Positions 1-8,777 of a stretch of DNA of 64,000 bases are shown piece by piece; position 1 is the stretch's first letter; each line of letters begins with the position of its first letter. A program made the translations under genes and the position numbers. Under the pieces are notes generated by a model. That model did no database searches. It was not told where the DNA came from and was given only the letters and a program-made list of their open reading frames with translations. The stretch is from Lonepinella sp051851555 (GTDB taxonomy: Bacteria; Pseudomonadota; Gammaproteobacteria; Enterobacterales; Pasteurellaceae): assembly GCF_051851555.1 (NCBI RefSeq), contig NZ_JBPDVH010000002.1:62001-126000 (forward strand). The letters are read 5' to 3'.

Positions 1-658
1 GGCTCAAACTATCACGAATACTGCCCTGAGCTGATTTTGCAAGGCGATCAAGTGCGGTCAATTCATAGGGAATTTTTTCTGCGTCTAAAATATGGGCTAA
101 ATGTTGGCTAATTTGTTGCTGATCTAATGCTTTTAAATGAAACTGCATGCAACGGGATAAAATCGTGATCGGCAATTTTTGCGGATCGGTGGTGGCCAAC
201 AGGAATTTGACATATTCAGGCGGTTCTTCCAAGGTTTTGAGTAAGGCATTGAAAGAATGACGTGACAGCATATGCACTTCATCAATCAAATACACCTTGT
301 AACGGCCTTGCACCGGTTTATACTGAACGTTATCCAATAATTCTCGGGTGTCTTCGACTTTGGTACGTGAGGCGGCGTCAATCTCAATCAGATCAATAAA
401 ATTGCCTTGTTCAATGGCTTTACAATGTTCACATTCACCGCAAGGTTCGGCCGTCACGCCATGAATACAATTTAAGCCTTTGGCAAATAAGCGGGCAATA
501 GAGGTCTTGCCGACACCTCGAGTACCCGAAAAAAGATAAGCATGGTGTAGGCGATTTTCTTTCAAGCCATTAGAAAGTGCGGTCAAAATATGCGTTTGGC
601 CGACAACTTCACGAAAGGTTTTTGGTCGCCATTTACGGGCGAGAACTTGATAACTCAC
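1..658 (-). CDS. dnaX: DNA polymerase III subunits gamma/tau (DnaX), N-terminal part, cut by window edge
   Basis: Clamp-loader ATPase of the replicative polymerase. Translating the reverse strand from GTG at 658 gives about 219 codons beginning MSYQVLARKWRPKTF and running off the left edge. Visible: Walker A GTRGVGKT at residues 45-52; a zinc module with Cys64, Cys73, Cys76 and Cys79; a Walker B LIDEVHML; and an LSRC sensor motif. The GTG follows AAAGGATAATAC, a usable ribosome site. It lies about 70 bases behind apt, as in Haemophilus. The C-terminal tau part and any frameshift site are outside the window. An uptake word lies inside the gene near position 51. Confidence 0.95.
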   Translation of the reverse strand, partial: MSYQVLARKWRPKTFREVVGQTHILTALSNGLKENRLHHAYLFSGTRGVGKTSIARLFAKGLNCIHGVTAEPCGECEHCKAIEQGNFIDLIEIDAASRTKVEDTRELLDNVQYKPVQGRYKVYLIDEVHMLSRHSFNALLKTLEEPPEYVKFLLATTDPQKLPITILSRCMQFHLKALDQQQISQHLAHILDAEKIPYELTALDRLAKSAQGSIRDSLS

Positions 659-690
659 GTATTATCCTTTTTTTATTTTACTTTCGCTAT

Positions 691-726
691 CCCCACTCCC
701 TCTAAGAGAGGGCTAGGGTGAGGGTA
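691..726. repeat. REP-like palindromic unit, copy 1
   Basis: Imperfect palindrome CCCTCT-AA-GAGAGGG followed by GCTAGGGTGAGGG, lying between apt and dnaX. Closely similar units lie at 56201, 58371 and 58961, inside the prophage. Long-known REP-type intergenic repeats in other bacteria look like this. Confidence 0.7.
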
Positions 727-730
727 ACCA

Positions 731-1273
731 TTAATGTCCTGCAAAATCCACCAGAGTAAAAGGTTCAACGCCCAATTTACGTAAACGTTCTTCGCCGCCT
801 AATTCTGGTAAACTGATCACAAAAGCCGCATGTTTAACTTCGCCGCCTAAACGCTGAACCAATTTCACGCAAGCCTCGAGCGTGCCACCTGTGGCTAATA
901 AATCATCAATAATTAACACCTTATCACCCGCTTGAATCGAATCCGAATGGATTTCTAAGGTATCTTCACCATATTCTAATTGGTAATTTTGTGAAATCAC
1001 GGCACGAGGTAATTTCCCTGGTTTACGCACTAAAATAAAAGGTAAACCTAACGCAATGGCGACCGGTGCACCAAAAATAAAACCACGTGACTCGGTACCA
1101 ATAATTTTGGTAATACCCACATCTTTAAATTGTGCCGCCATGAGATTAACGGTTGCGCTAAAGGCCTCTGGCACTTCAGTTAAACTGGTGATGTCACGGA
1201 AAATAATTCCCTCTTTCGGATAATTAGGAATGGATTTAATCGAAGATTTAATAAGCTGTAATTGTTCGTTCAT
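731..1273 (-). CDS. apt: Adenine phosphoribosyltransferase
   Basis: Salvages adenine to AMP using PRPP in the cytoplasm. The 180-residue product has the family length and carries the PRPP-binding stretch VLIIDDLLATGGT at residues 119-131 and the TESRGFIFG loop at 60-68. I place the start at ATG 1273; a TTG four codons upstream would add MGDK, but the ATG form matches the length of known homologues. An uptake word lies immediately upstream (about 1285-1293). The gene precedes dnaX on the same strand and may be cotranscribed with it, although the REP-like unit sits between them. Confidence 0.95.
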   Translation of the reverse strand: MNEQLQLIKSSIKSIPNYPKEGIIFRDITSLTEVPEAFSATVNLMAAQFKDVGITKIIGTESRGFIFGAPVAIALGLPFILVRKPGKLPRAVISQNYQLEYGEDTLEIHSDSIQAGDKVLIIDDLLATGGTLEACVKLVQRLGGEVKHAAFVISLPELGGEERLRKLGVEPFTLVDFAGH

Positions 1274-1377
1274 TTTGTCGCCCAAAGTGCGGTCAGAATG
1301 TTGACCTTTTATAAAATTAACGCTGTGAATGTAAAGAAATTTGCCTTAAATTGCAAGCGTTATAGTAAAAATATTTG

Positions 1378-2337
1378 TTAATTTGAATAAATATCTTCGC
1401 CGTTTTTACGGGTACGGAATAATTGCAAAATCCACGCATATTGCTCGGGCGTTTGCCCCACAAAATATTCAATGATTTCATTCATGGCTCGAGCCGATTG
1501 TACAGGATCATCGGTTAATGTCATCGGCGCTAAAATTTCCATTTGGTATTTACCTGCCTGTGCGTTATAGCGAGGGAACATTGGAATCACCACCGCCTTG
1601 GCTAATTTCGCCATTTTATTTAAACCCGGTAAGGTGGCCTTATAGGTGGCGAAAAAATCGACAAACTCACTGGCCTCTGCACCAAAATCTTCATCCGGTA
1701 AGTAATAGCCCATATCCCCTTTTTTCACCATAGATAAAAAAGGTTTAATGCCATTTTGACGGGTGTGCATTTTGCCACCAAAGCGTACTCTTGTTCTCGT
1801 CCAAAGCCAATCAATCAACAAATTACGGTGTGGATTAAACATTGACGTCATCGGCATTCCGTGGGTGTGTAAAATAATCCCCGAGGCATCAATGGACCAG
1901 CTATGCGGCACCAATAAAATAATATTATGGCCGTTGGCTTTAGCTTGTTGAATATGTTCAATGCCTAAAAATTCACTGCGTTGTTGCAAATGTTTTTTAG
2001 AACGTACCGCAATTTCACCAATCCCTAGCATCACTTGCCCTAGTGTGATAAACATCCCATCAATCACTTTTTCACGTTGTTGTTCGCTCCAATCGGGGAA
2101 ACAAAGGGCTAAATTTAATCTGGCACGATGGCGTTGTTTTTTGGCTTTTTGCCCCGCAATTAAGCCAATTTTGCTAGCGAGTTTATCCCGCCAACGATAG
2201 GGAATAAAGGCCAATATAATTAACAAGACAATACCAAGCCAAATGCCCCAATATTGCGGTTTTAAATATTGCCATGAAAAATGTGGCTCATAACCCACTC
2301 TGGCCGTTTCACGTATCTTATTTTCTGGATGTTGCAT
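1378..2337 (-). CDS. lpxM: Lipid A late acyltransferase, LpxM/MsbB type
   Basis: Transfers a secondary acyl chain (usually myristoyl) to Kdo2-lipid IVA at the inner membrane. 319 residues. An N-terminal membrane anchor spans about residues 29-46 (IWLGIVLLIILAFIPY), and the H-x4-D catalytic pair of the LpxL/LpxM family is His145 and Asp150 in HSWSID. The start ATG overlaps the stop of the upstream permease gene by one base (TAATG), so the two are translationally coupled. LpxM rather than LpxL or LpxP is chosen from the neighbourhood: H. influenzae has msbB beside a yfcA-like gene and mepA. Acyl-chain specificity cannot be read from the sequence. Confidence 0.85.
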   Translation of the reverse strand: MQHPENKIRETARVGYEPHFSWQYLKPQYWGIWLGIVLLIILAFIPYRWRDKLASKIGLIAGQKAKKQRHRARLNLALCFPDWSEQQREKVIDGMFITLGQVMLGIGEIAVRSKKHLQQRSEFLGIEHIQQAKANGHNIILLVPHSWSIDASGIILHTHGMPMTSMFNPHRNLLIDWLWTRTRVRFGGKMHTRQNGIKPFLSMVKKGDMGYYLPDEDFGAEASEFVDFFATYKATLPGLNKMAKLAKAVVIPMFPRYNAQAGKYQMEILAPMTLTDDPVQSARAMNEIIEYFVGQTPEQYAWILQLFRTRKNGEDIYSN

Positions 2338-3101
2338 TAATTAAACCAACCTTGATCATAGGCCATTTTAGCGGTCATCATAAAAGACATGATCACCACC
2401 ATTGGGCGAATTAATTTTTTGCCTTTGGTGAGTACCATTCTCGCACCTAAATTGGCCCCAATAAATTGACCACACATCATCGCCAAGCCCACGGTCCACA
2501 AAATGTGTCCACCAATCAAAAAGAAAATCAGCGAGGCAATATTTGACGTGCAGTTCAACACTTTCGCATGCGCCGTGGCTTTCGGTAAATTAAACCCCAG
2601 TAAAGTCACGAAAGCTAAACTCAATAAGGATCCGGTGCCAGGGCCAAAAAAACCATCATAAAAACCAATGCCCAAGCCAGCCGTGAACGCAAAGCCCGCA
2701 AAAGAAAAACGTTGATGGCGATCTTCTTCGCCTAATGTGGGCGTGAATAAAAAATACAGCCCCATAGCTAACACTAAAAAGGGGATCACCTTTTTAATAA
2801 ACGAACTGTCAATGTGCTGAATTAACACCGTGCCAATCACTGCGCCAATAAATGTCATCAGAATCAACAACCAAATCTGGCGTAAATTCACCGCTTTACG
2901 GCGAATAAAATACAAACTGGCCGAAAAAGAACCGCCACAGGCTTGTAATTTATTGGTGCCTAAGGCCAATACCGGTGGAATGCCCGCCATTAACAAAGCG
3001 GGAATGGTGATCAAGCCACCACCACCCGCAATGGCGTCAATAAAGCCCGCCACTAAAGCCACGGTAAATAGTAAACTGATGATTTCTATGCTAATTTCCA
3101 C
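2337..3101 (-). CDS. TauE/SafE family permease (YfcA-like)
   Basis: 254-residue polytopic inner-membrane protein of the TauE/SafE (DUF81) family, which exports or imports small sulfur-containing or organic anions. Visible: the duplicated-family signature GFIDAIAGGGGLITIPALL near residues 19-37, a second glycine-rich re-entrant stretch GFYDGFFGPGTGSL near 146-159, and about eight hydrophobic segments. Its substrate is unknown. It is coupled to lpxM by a one-base overlap and follows mepA by 15 bases, so it belongs to a cell-envelope operon. Confidence 0.85.
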   Translation of the reverse strand: MEISIEIISLLFTVALVAGFIDAIAGGGGLITIPALLMAGIPPVLALGTNKLQACGGSFSASLYFIRRKAVNLRQIWLLILMTFIGAVIGTVLIQHIDSSFIKKVIPFLVLAMGLYFLFTPTLGEEDRHQRFSFAGFAFTAGLGIGFYDGFFGPGTGSLLSLAFVTLLGFNLPKATAHAKVLNCTSNIASLIFFLIGGHILWTVGLAMMCGQFIGANLGARMVLTKGKKLIRPMVVIMSFMMTAKMAYDQGWFN

Positions 3102-3116
3102 CGCACTTTCCTCTGC

Positions 3117-3980
3117 TTATTCCAACCATTCACTGCGTTTAGGTGAATTTAACACCTGCTGACATAAAAATGGCTCTGCGGGTTTCGCTTTCACTGTGCT
3201 ACTTGTGCTAGCAGAAGGTTTTTTCGGTTCAAACCAAGAATACAATTCTCCCCCACAACCATCTCCTGCCGGCACGGGTGCTTGATTTTCACAATAGGCT
3301 GCGCCTTGCGGACAAGCTAAACGTACGTGAAAATGGCTATCATGACCATACCAAGGACGAATTTTATGTAACCAACTGCGATCGGCTTTTTCCGTTTGGC
3401 AAAGTTTCACTTTAATGGCAGGATTCACAAAAATACGGGTCACTTGATTATCCTGTGCCGCTAATTTAATTAAATTAAAGTGGTTCTGATTCCAAACACG
3501 CTCATCTACCACTTGAGCGGCACGATTTACCACTAACAAGCCTTTACCATCCGAATTTAAGGCCTCTTGATCCGACATAGCACCCATGCGCAACCAAATA
3601 TCCGCATCCAAGCCCATTTGATGGCTAGCGTGACCCGTTAAGAAACGCCCGCCACCGGGCATGGCAATATCGCCCACTAACATGGTCGGCAAACCCGCTT
3701 TTTTTACTCGTTGACCTAAGCGTTGTAAGTAACTAATCATATCAGGGTGACCATAATAACGGTTTTTATTGATACGAATCACCTGATACCCCTCCCCTCT
3801 TGCGGGTAAGGCTTTCGCACCGATAATACAGCCGTTGGCATAAGAACCAATCGGTTGAGCTTGCCCATTTTCACTGGGAATCGGGCGTTTCACTCGTTGC
3901 CATTCCGCTGGCGAGGCCAAAACGGTGGTAGATATGCCTAAAAGTGCGGTTAAAATGAATGCTGTTTTTTTCAATTTCAT
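3117..3980 (-). CDS. mepA: Penicillin-insensitive murein endopeptidase
   Basis: Periplasmic zinc endopeptidase of the LAS (M74) family that cleaves peptidoglycan cross-links. 287 residues from ATG 3980, which has a GGGAA ribosome site; an upstream in-frame start would add 28 non-signal residues and is rejected. A signal peptide MKLKKTAFILTALLG ends near VLA-SPAEW (residue 22). The zinc ligands are visible in HASHQMGLDAD and in the C-terminal HDSHFHVRL motif, followed by Cys-rich ACPQGAAYC. An uptake word lies within the signal-peptide coding region. Order aroC ... mepA-yfcA-lpxM matches Haemophilus except for the small nucleotidyltransferase gene inserted here. Confidence 0.93.
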   Translation of the reverse strand: MKLKKTAFILTALLGISTTVLASPAEWQRVKRPIPSENGQAQPIGSYANGCIIGAKALPARGEGYQVIRINKNRYYGHPDMISYLQRLGQRVKKAGLPTMLVGDIAMPGGGRFLTGHASHQMGLDADIWLRMGAMSDQEALNSDGKGLLVVNRAAQVVDERVWNQNHFNLIKLAAQDNQVTRIFVNPAIKVKLCQTEKADRSWLHKIRPWYGHDSHFHVRLACPQGAAYCENQAPVPAGDGCGGELYSWFEPKKPSASTSSTVKAKPAEPFLCQQVLNSPKRSEWLE

Positions 3981-4005
3981 TATAAAAATTCCCGATAAAT
4001 AAAAA

Positions 4006-4308
4006 TTAAATCCCCGTTTGTAGGATTTCATACTGTTGTAAAATAATCTGTTTAAAATTCTCACTGCAACTGGCCCAGTCGATCACATCCACAAAAATCG
4101 GTAAATCGGATTCACTAAAGGCCTCCTCAATATCTGCTTGCTGACGAATGGACATCGGCTGTTGGGTAATCACGGCTAAATCCAAATCGGAATATTTTTT
4201 TGCCGTGCCTTTGATGCGGGAACCAAATACCCACACAGGCAAATCAGGTACGAATTTCGCCAAAATAGCTTTGACAATATTGAGATTTTCTTCGCTTAAG
4301 TCAATCAT
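4006..4308 (-). CDS. Small MNT-type nucleotidyltransferase, no HEPN partner
   Basis: A 100-residue minimal nucleotidyltransferase. The fold signature GSRIKGTAKKYSDLDLAV gives the G-S-x10-D-x-D catalytic pattern, and a third acidic position lies in FVDVID near the C-terminus. Such MntA-like proteins usually act as antitoxins that AMPylate a HEPN RNase encoded next to them. Here the neighbours are aroC upstream (32-base gap) and mepA downstream (25-base gap), and I see no HEPN ORF. It could be an orphan antitoxin, a remnant, or an enzyme with another target. Ribosome site GAAGG precedes ATG 4308. Confidence 0.8.
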   Translation of the reverse strand: MIDLSEENLNIVKAILAKFVPDLPVWVFGSRIKGTAKKYSDLDLAVITQQPMSIRQQADIEEAFSESDLPIFVDVIDWASCSENFKQIILQQYEILQTGI

Positions 4309-4340
4309 TAATATACCTTCACTTTTTTATTGATATCGTT

Positions 4341-5423
4341 TTATCGACACTGTGCCTTAAACCGCAATAAATGATCCAACAACACAATGGCCATCATGGC
4401 TTCCGCAATCGGTACCGCTCGAATACCCACACAAGGATCATGACGCCCTTTGGTGATCAAGTCAACCGCTTGATTATGAATATCCACCGTACGACCTGAA
4501 ATCGTAATACTTGAGGTTGGTTTTAACGCAATGGTGGCAATAATCGGTTGGCCATTGCTAATTCCGCCTAAAATACCCCCCGCATGGTTGGATAAAAAGC
4601 CCTCGGGTGTCATTTCATCACGGTGTTCGGTGCCTTTTTGATTCACGACGGCAAAACCATCACCGATTTCCACCGCTTTTACCGCATTAATGCTCATTAA
4701 GGCATGGGCGAGATCCGCATCTAAACGATCAAAAACCGGTTCGCCAAGGCCAACAGGCACATGTTCCGCTACTACGGTTAATTTAGCCCCGATAGAATTG
4801 CCCTCTTTTTTTAAACGGCGGATCAATTCATCAAATTTTTCCACCGCACTTGGGTCGGGGCTAAAAAATGGATTGGAATTCACCTGTTGCCAATCAATTT
4901 GGCTAATATCCACCACCGTTTGCGGATCAATTTGTACATCCCCAATTTGAGATAAATAACCTCTGACTTCAATGCCAAACTGCTCCCGCAAATATTTTTT
5001 AGCAATGGCACCAGCGGCCACTCGCATAGCAGTTTCACGCGCAGAAGAACGGCCACCGCCACGATAATCCCGAATGCCGTATTTTTGTTGATAGGTAAAA
5101 TCGGCATGACCAGGGCGGAATTGATGTTTAATCTCACCATAATCCTGCGAACGTTGATCGGCATTCTTAATGATTAAACCAATGCTCGTGCCTGTGGTTT
5201 TGCCCTCAAAGACGCCCGATAAAATCTGCACTTCATCATCTTCACGACGTGGCGTGGTATAACGAGATGTACCCGGTTTGCGACGATCCAAGTCGGGTTG
5301 AATATCAGCTTCGGTTAACGCCATATTCGGCGGCACGCCGTCAACAATACAACCTAAAGCAATGCCATGGGATTCGCCAAAGGTGGTGACTTTAAATAAT
5401 TGTCCGATTGAATTTCCTGCCAT
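4341..5423 (-). CDS. aroC: Chorismate synthase
   Basis: Last step of the shikimate pathway: 5-enolpyruvylshikimate-3-phosphate to chorismate, using reduced FMN. 360 residues, the family length. Signatures present: GESHG at residues 16-20, the RRKPGTSRYTTPRREDDEV stretch, RGGGRSSARET, and the C-terminal HDPCVGIRAVPIAEAM. The gene follows the MscK-type channel gene by 9 bases on the same strand, so they probably share a transcript. An uptake word lies within the gene near 4841. Confidence 0.97.
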   Translation of the reverse strand: MAGNSIGQLFKVTTFGESHGIALGCIVDGVPPNMALTEADIQPDLDRRKPGTSRYTTPRREDDEVQILSGVFEGKTTGTSIGLIIKNADQRSQDYGEIKHQFRPGHADFTYQQKYGIRDYRGGGRSSARETAMRVAAGAIAKKYLREQFGIEVRGYLSQIGDVQIDPQTVVDISQIDWQQVNSNPFFSPDPSAVEKFDELIRRLKKEGNSIGAKLTVVAEHVPVGLGEPVFDRLDADLAHALMSINAVKAVEIGDGFAVVNQKGTEHRDEMTPEGFLSNHAGGILGGISNGQPIIATIALKPTSSITISGRTVDIHNQAVDLITKGRHDPCVGIRAVPIAEAMMAIVLLDHLLRFKAQCR

Positions 5424-5432
5424 AAAAAAACC

Positions 5433-8400
5433 TTATGCTAATTTTTCTGTATGAAGTTTGACTTCTTCATCTGTTTGTTGATTTTTAATAAAAATATCAA
5501 GTTGATTAAAGGCAATCTCAATATTACGTTCATTAAATAATTGATTGATCCGACGATTTAAGAAATCAATGGTCGGATTGCGATCACCAATTTGGTCCAC
5601 ATAAACCCGTAATTCATGATCCAAAGTGCTCGCACCAAAAGTTAAGAAGAATGCGCGTGGTGCAGGATCTTTTAACACTTTCTCACATTCTGTGGCGGCT
5701 TGTAATAATAATGTTTTAACCAGTTCTAAATCTGAACCGTAAGCTACCCCAACGCTGATCACGACTCTCGTCATACTATTACTCAACGCCCAGTTCACTA
5801 AACGCTCAGTCACAAAGGCTTTATTTGGCACAATAACTTCTTTGCCATCAAAATCCACTAAGGTCGTCGCACGAATACGAATTTTAGACACCGTGCCGCT
5901 AAATTCACCAATGGTAATCACATCACCAATCCGAACAGGACGTTCAAATAAGATAATAATACCCGACACGAAATTAGCAAAGATTTCTTGCATACCAAAC
6001 CCAAGCCCGACGGATAATGCAGCAAATAACCATTGTAATTTAGACCACGACATGCCTAACATGCCAAAAGCTAACGCCGCCCCCAAGGCAATTATTATAT
6101 AGGTGAGCAAGGTGGTAATGGTATAAGGTGTTCCCTGAGATAATTTAATATTCGAGAAAACCACGACTTCTAATAAACCACTTAGATTTCGGATAATCAC
6201 ATAGGTGACAAATAGCACCACAAAGGCCACCAATAAATTCAATAATGTGACGGATTCCATTACGGTTCCTGTCTCCGTAGCAACACTTTGTTGCCATAAT
6301 GTGACGCCGTTGAGATAGTAAGCCACTGTCACCAAATCTGACCACACAAAATACATTAAGCCCAATAAAGCCACCCAGAGGGTAAAATCGATTAAACGTA
6401 ACACCTGATCTTTTACTTGGCTCACGGCTAACACATCATCTTGCTGCGGTACATCAATAATAAATTCTTCTTTACTCTTGTCACCACTATTATTGTCTGC
6501 CAGTTGTTTTGCCATGGCTTGCTCACGTTTTTCTTTTAAACGCCGAGCAGCCAAGCGACGTGCAGACACTTCTAAGCCACGATAAATCAGACTACGCACA
6601 ATCAACCAAGTGGTGAGCGCCATGTAAGAGGAAATTAAATGCTCAATCAACACTAATGAGGTGTAATAATACCCCAACCCAATCAAAATAATTAGAGAGA
6701 TTGGCGCAAGCAAGGAGAAAAACCGCAAAAACCGCAGCAAATAGATTTTCATGCTTTGTTGGTGCGTTAAGGTATGTTGGTAAGAACTGATCGCCAAACG
6801 CATCTCAGGGCCGATCAACAACAACAGGATAATCAACACGGAAATGGTCATGATTTCACCGAGGATATCGTAGGCAACACCGCCCTCTAAATTCGTGAAA
6901 ATGGAGGTATTTAATAATAATGCCACCACCCACATGGAACGTTTTAGAATACGTCGGAAATTTTCAGAACTTTGTTTTGGCATTTTAAAATGGGTATGCG
7001 CAATGCCATTTGGGCGTAATAATGCCAACATAAAGGCAAAATACAACCAATACCCCGCCATTTTTAAGCCCCACGTCCAAGCCTCAGTGGGATCTTGCAA
7101 ACAGAAATAGGTCACCAAAATAAACAGGATTAAAAATACAAAAGTGCTTGGCAAACACAAAATTAAGGTCCAAAACACCGCACTTGGCGTGTTCCATTGA
7201 TTATCGCTACCTAAGGTTTTTAATTTATTATTAATTTCGGTAATTTTCTGCTTAATCTTGTTTTTTTGACGCAAAATCGCTAACGTACACAACAATAATA
7301 TCGCCACTAAAAAACTCGCTGACCACACATTATCCCGCCAGTTGGAAAAGTCAAAACGTTTAGCAATATCACGAGATTGGAATTTAAGATAAGTGGGTAA
7401 ATTCTTGAAAAAATCCAGATCAATCGACGCATTACTTTTCACCCAGAAACTTTGTTGTTTGAGTTTATCTTGCAATGTATCACTGATGGTTTGCACTTGT
7501 TGCTGATTTAATTCAATATTGATAGATAAATTTAATTGGTTATTTAACTGTTTCAATACGTCCGAAATCACCTTACTACGTTCTTCAATAATGGTTTTCA
7601 GACGTACCCGTTCTTTATCGGTAAAGGTAATTTTTTCTTCTTTCGCCAAGTTATCAATATAGCTGTCAACGTTATTCATGCGATCACGAAATTCGCTAAT
7701 ATCAAAAATTCTCACCCGTAAATCGGCAATCTTTTTGGATAAGCCAGAAATCATCTCATCTTTAGGCAACGATTGACGTTGTTTATTAATCACACGAGAA
7801 AGAATCAAGGTGCCTTGCAACGAACTAATTTGTTCATCAATATTCCGTTGGGTTTGTTGTAAATTATCTAAAATGCTTTTTATACGTAAGTGATCTTGCG
7901 ACAAAGCATTAAGCTGCGTGGTCTGCGCCAATAATTCCTCACTGACTCGAGCATTAAATTCGAGTTCACGGACAATCACAGGATTATCGGTGGTATTACT
8001 ATTTTTTTGTGCCGTCGCTTGTTCTAATTGATTTTGGCTCTCTTGCAGATTTTTTGTATTAATTGCCGTTTGCAATTCCACCAATTCGGCTTGTAATTGC
8101 TGTTGCATTAAGGTTTTTTCTTCTAACTGACTGGTGTACAAACTGGTTAAGGATTCATTGCCACTGAGCTGAATTTGTTTGTAATTGTTACTGGCCAGTA
8201 AATAATCTAATTCTACCGCCAATCTTGCTCGTCTGGTGCTTGAGGTACTGGCTGATGCAAGGGCGTCATTAATGGCTTGAATACGTGCGGAATTTTCCGT
8301 CAAGGTTGCTTGTGTCCGTTCTGGCACACTTTTTTGACTCGACAAATTTGCATTCAGCGTGGTTAAATCCGCTTGAATTTGTTGCAAATTTTGATTAATT

Positions 8401-8774
8401 TCATCTACATGGGTTTTCATCTGATCCACAGATAAATTCGCCAAGGATTTTTGGATCTGTTCCGCACTCCGCGCTTTTGATTTCAGATGACGAATATTTT
8501 GCTGGCTATGTTGTAACGCCTCTGCGGAATCTTGAATTTGCTTGGTTAAATTCTCATTATCCTGTTTCTGCTTATCCAATTGCGTCAGTAATGCCAAGGT
8601 TTCTTCTAAATTCTTAATGTCCGCTTGGTTATCTTCCGCTTGATTGTCTTTTTGCAAACTGGCTAATTGGGTTTGAATCTCTTTCGCCGTGGGTAAATTC
8701 GCCGACGCAGGCAAGCTCAGGGTGAATAATATGGCGAAAAAAAGGTGGCTCAACGCCTTGTAAAACATACTCAT
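5433..8774 (-). CDS. mscK: Large MscS-family mechanosensitive channel (MscK/KefA-like)
   Basis: 1113-residue inner-membrane channel that opens under membrane tension and protects against osmotic downshock. A signal peptide (FYKALSHLFFAILFTLSLPASA) is followed by about 450 residues of periplasmic coiled coil rich in Gln, Leu and Asn, then about eleven membrane segments, then the MscS pore and beta domain (GLGFGMQEIFANFVSG near residue 923, then ERPVRIGDVITIGEFSG) and the vestibule domain. Length and layout match MscK rather than the short MscS. It begins 3 bases after the menE stop. Potassium dependence, as in E. coli MscK, cannot be judged from sequence. Confidence 0.88.
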   Translation of the reverse strand: MSMFYKALSHLFFAILFTLSLPASANLPTAKEIQTQLASLQKDNQAEDNQADIKNLEETLALLTQLDKQKQDNENLTKQIQDSAEALQHSQQNIRHLKSKARSAEQIQKSLANLSVDQMKTHVDEINQNLQQIQADLTTLNANLSSQKSVPERTQATLTENSARIQAINDALASASTSSTRRARLAVELDYLLASNNYKQIQLSGNESLTSLYTSQLEEKTLMQQQLQAELVELQTAINTKNLQESQNQLEQATAQKNSNTTDNPVIVRELEFNARVSEELLAQTTQLNALSQDHLRIKSILDNLQQTQRNIDEQISSLQGTLILSRVINKQRQSLPKDEMISGLSKKIADLRVRIFDISEFRDRMNNVDSYIDNLAKEEKITFTDKERVRLKTIIEERSKVISDVLKQLNNQLNLSINIELNQQQVQTISDTLQDKLKQQSFWVKSNASIDLDFFKNLPTYLKFQSRDIAKRFDFSNWRDNVWSASFLVAILLLCTLAILRQKNKIKQKITEINNKLKTLGSDNQWNTPSAVFWTLILCLPSTFVFLILFILVTYFCLQDPTEAWTWGLKMAGYWLYFAFMLALLRPNGIAHTHFKMPKQSSENFRRILKRSMWVVALLLNTSIFTNLEGGVAYDILGEIMTISVLIILLLLIGPEMRLAISSYQHTLTHQQSMKIYLLRFLRFFSLLAPISLIILIGLGYYYTSLVLIEHLISSYMALTTWLIVRSLIYRGLEVSARRLAARRLKEKREQAMAKQLADNNSGDKSKEEFIIDVPQQDDVLAVSQVKDQVLRLIDFTLWVALLGLMYFVWSDLVTVAYYLNGVTLWQQSVATETGTVMESVTLLNLLVAFVVLFVTYVIIRNLSGLLEVVVFSNIKLSQGTPYTITTLLTYIIIALGAALAFGMLGMSWSKLQWLFAALSVGLGFGMQEIFANFVSGIIILFERPVRIGDVITIGEFSGTVSKIRIRATTLVDFDGKEVIVPNKAFVTERLVNWALSNSMTRVVISVGVAYGSDLELVKTLLLQAATECEKVLKDPAPRAFFLTFGASTLDHELRVYVDQIGDRNPTIDFLNRRINQLFNERNIEIAFNQLDIFIKNQQTDEEVKLHTEKLA

Positions 8775-8777
8775 AAA

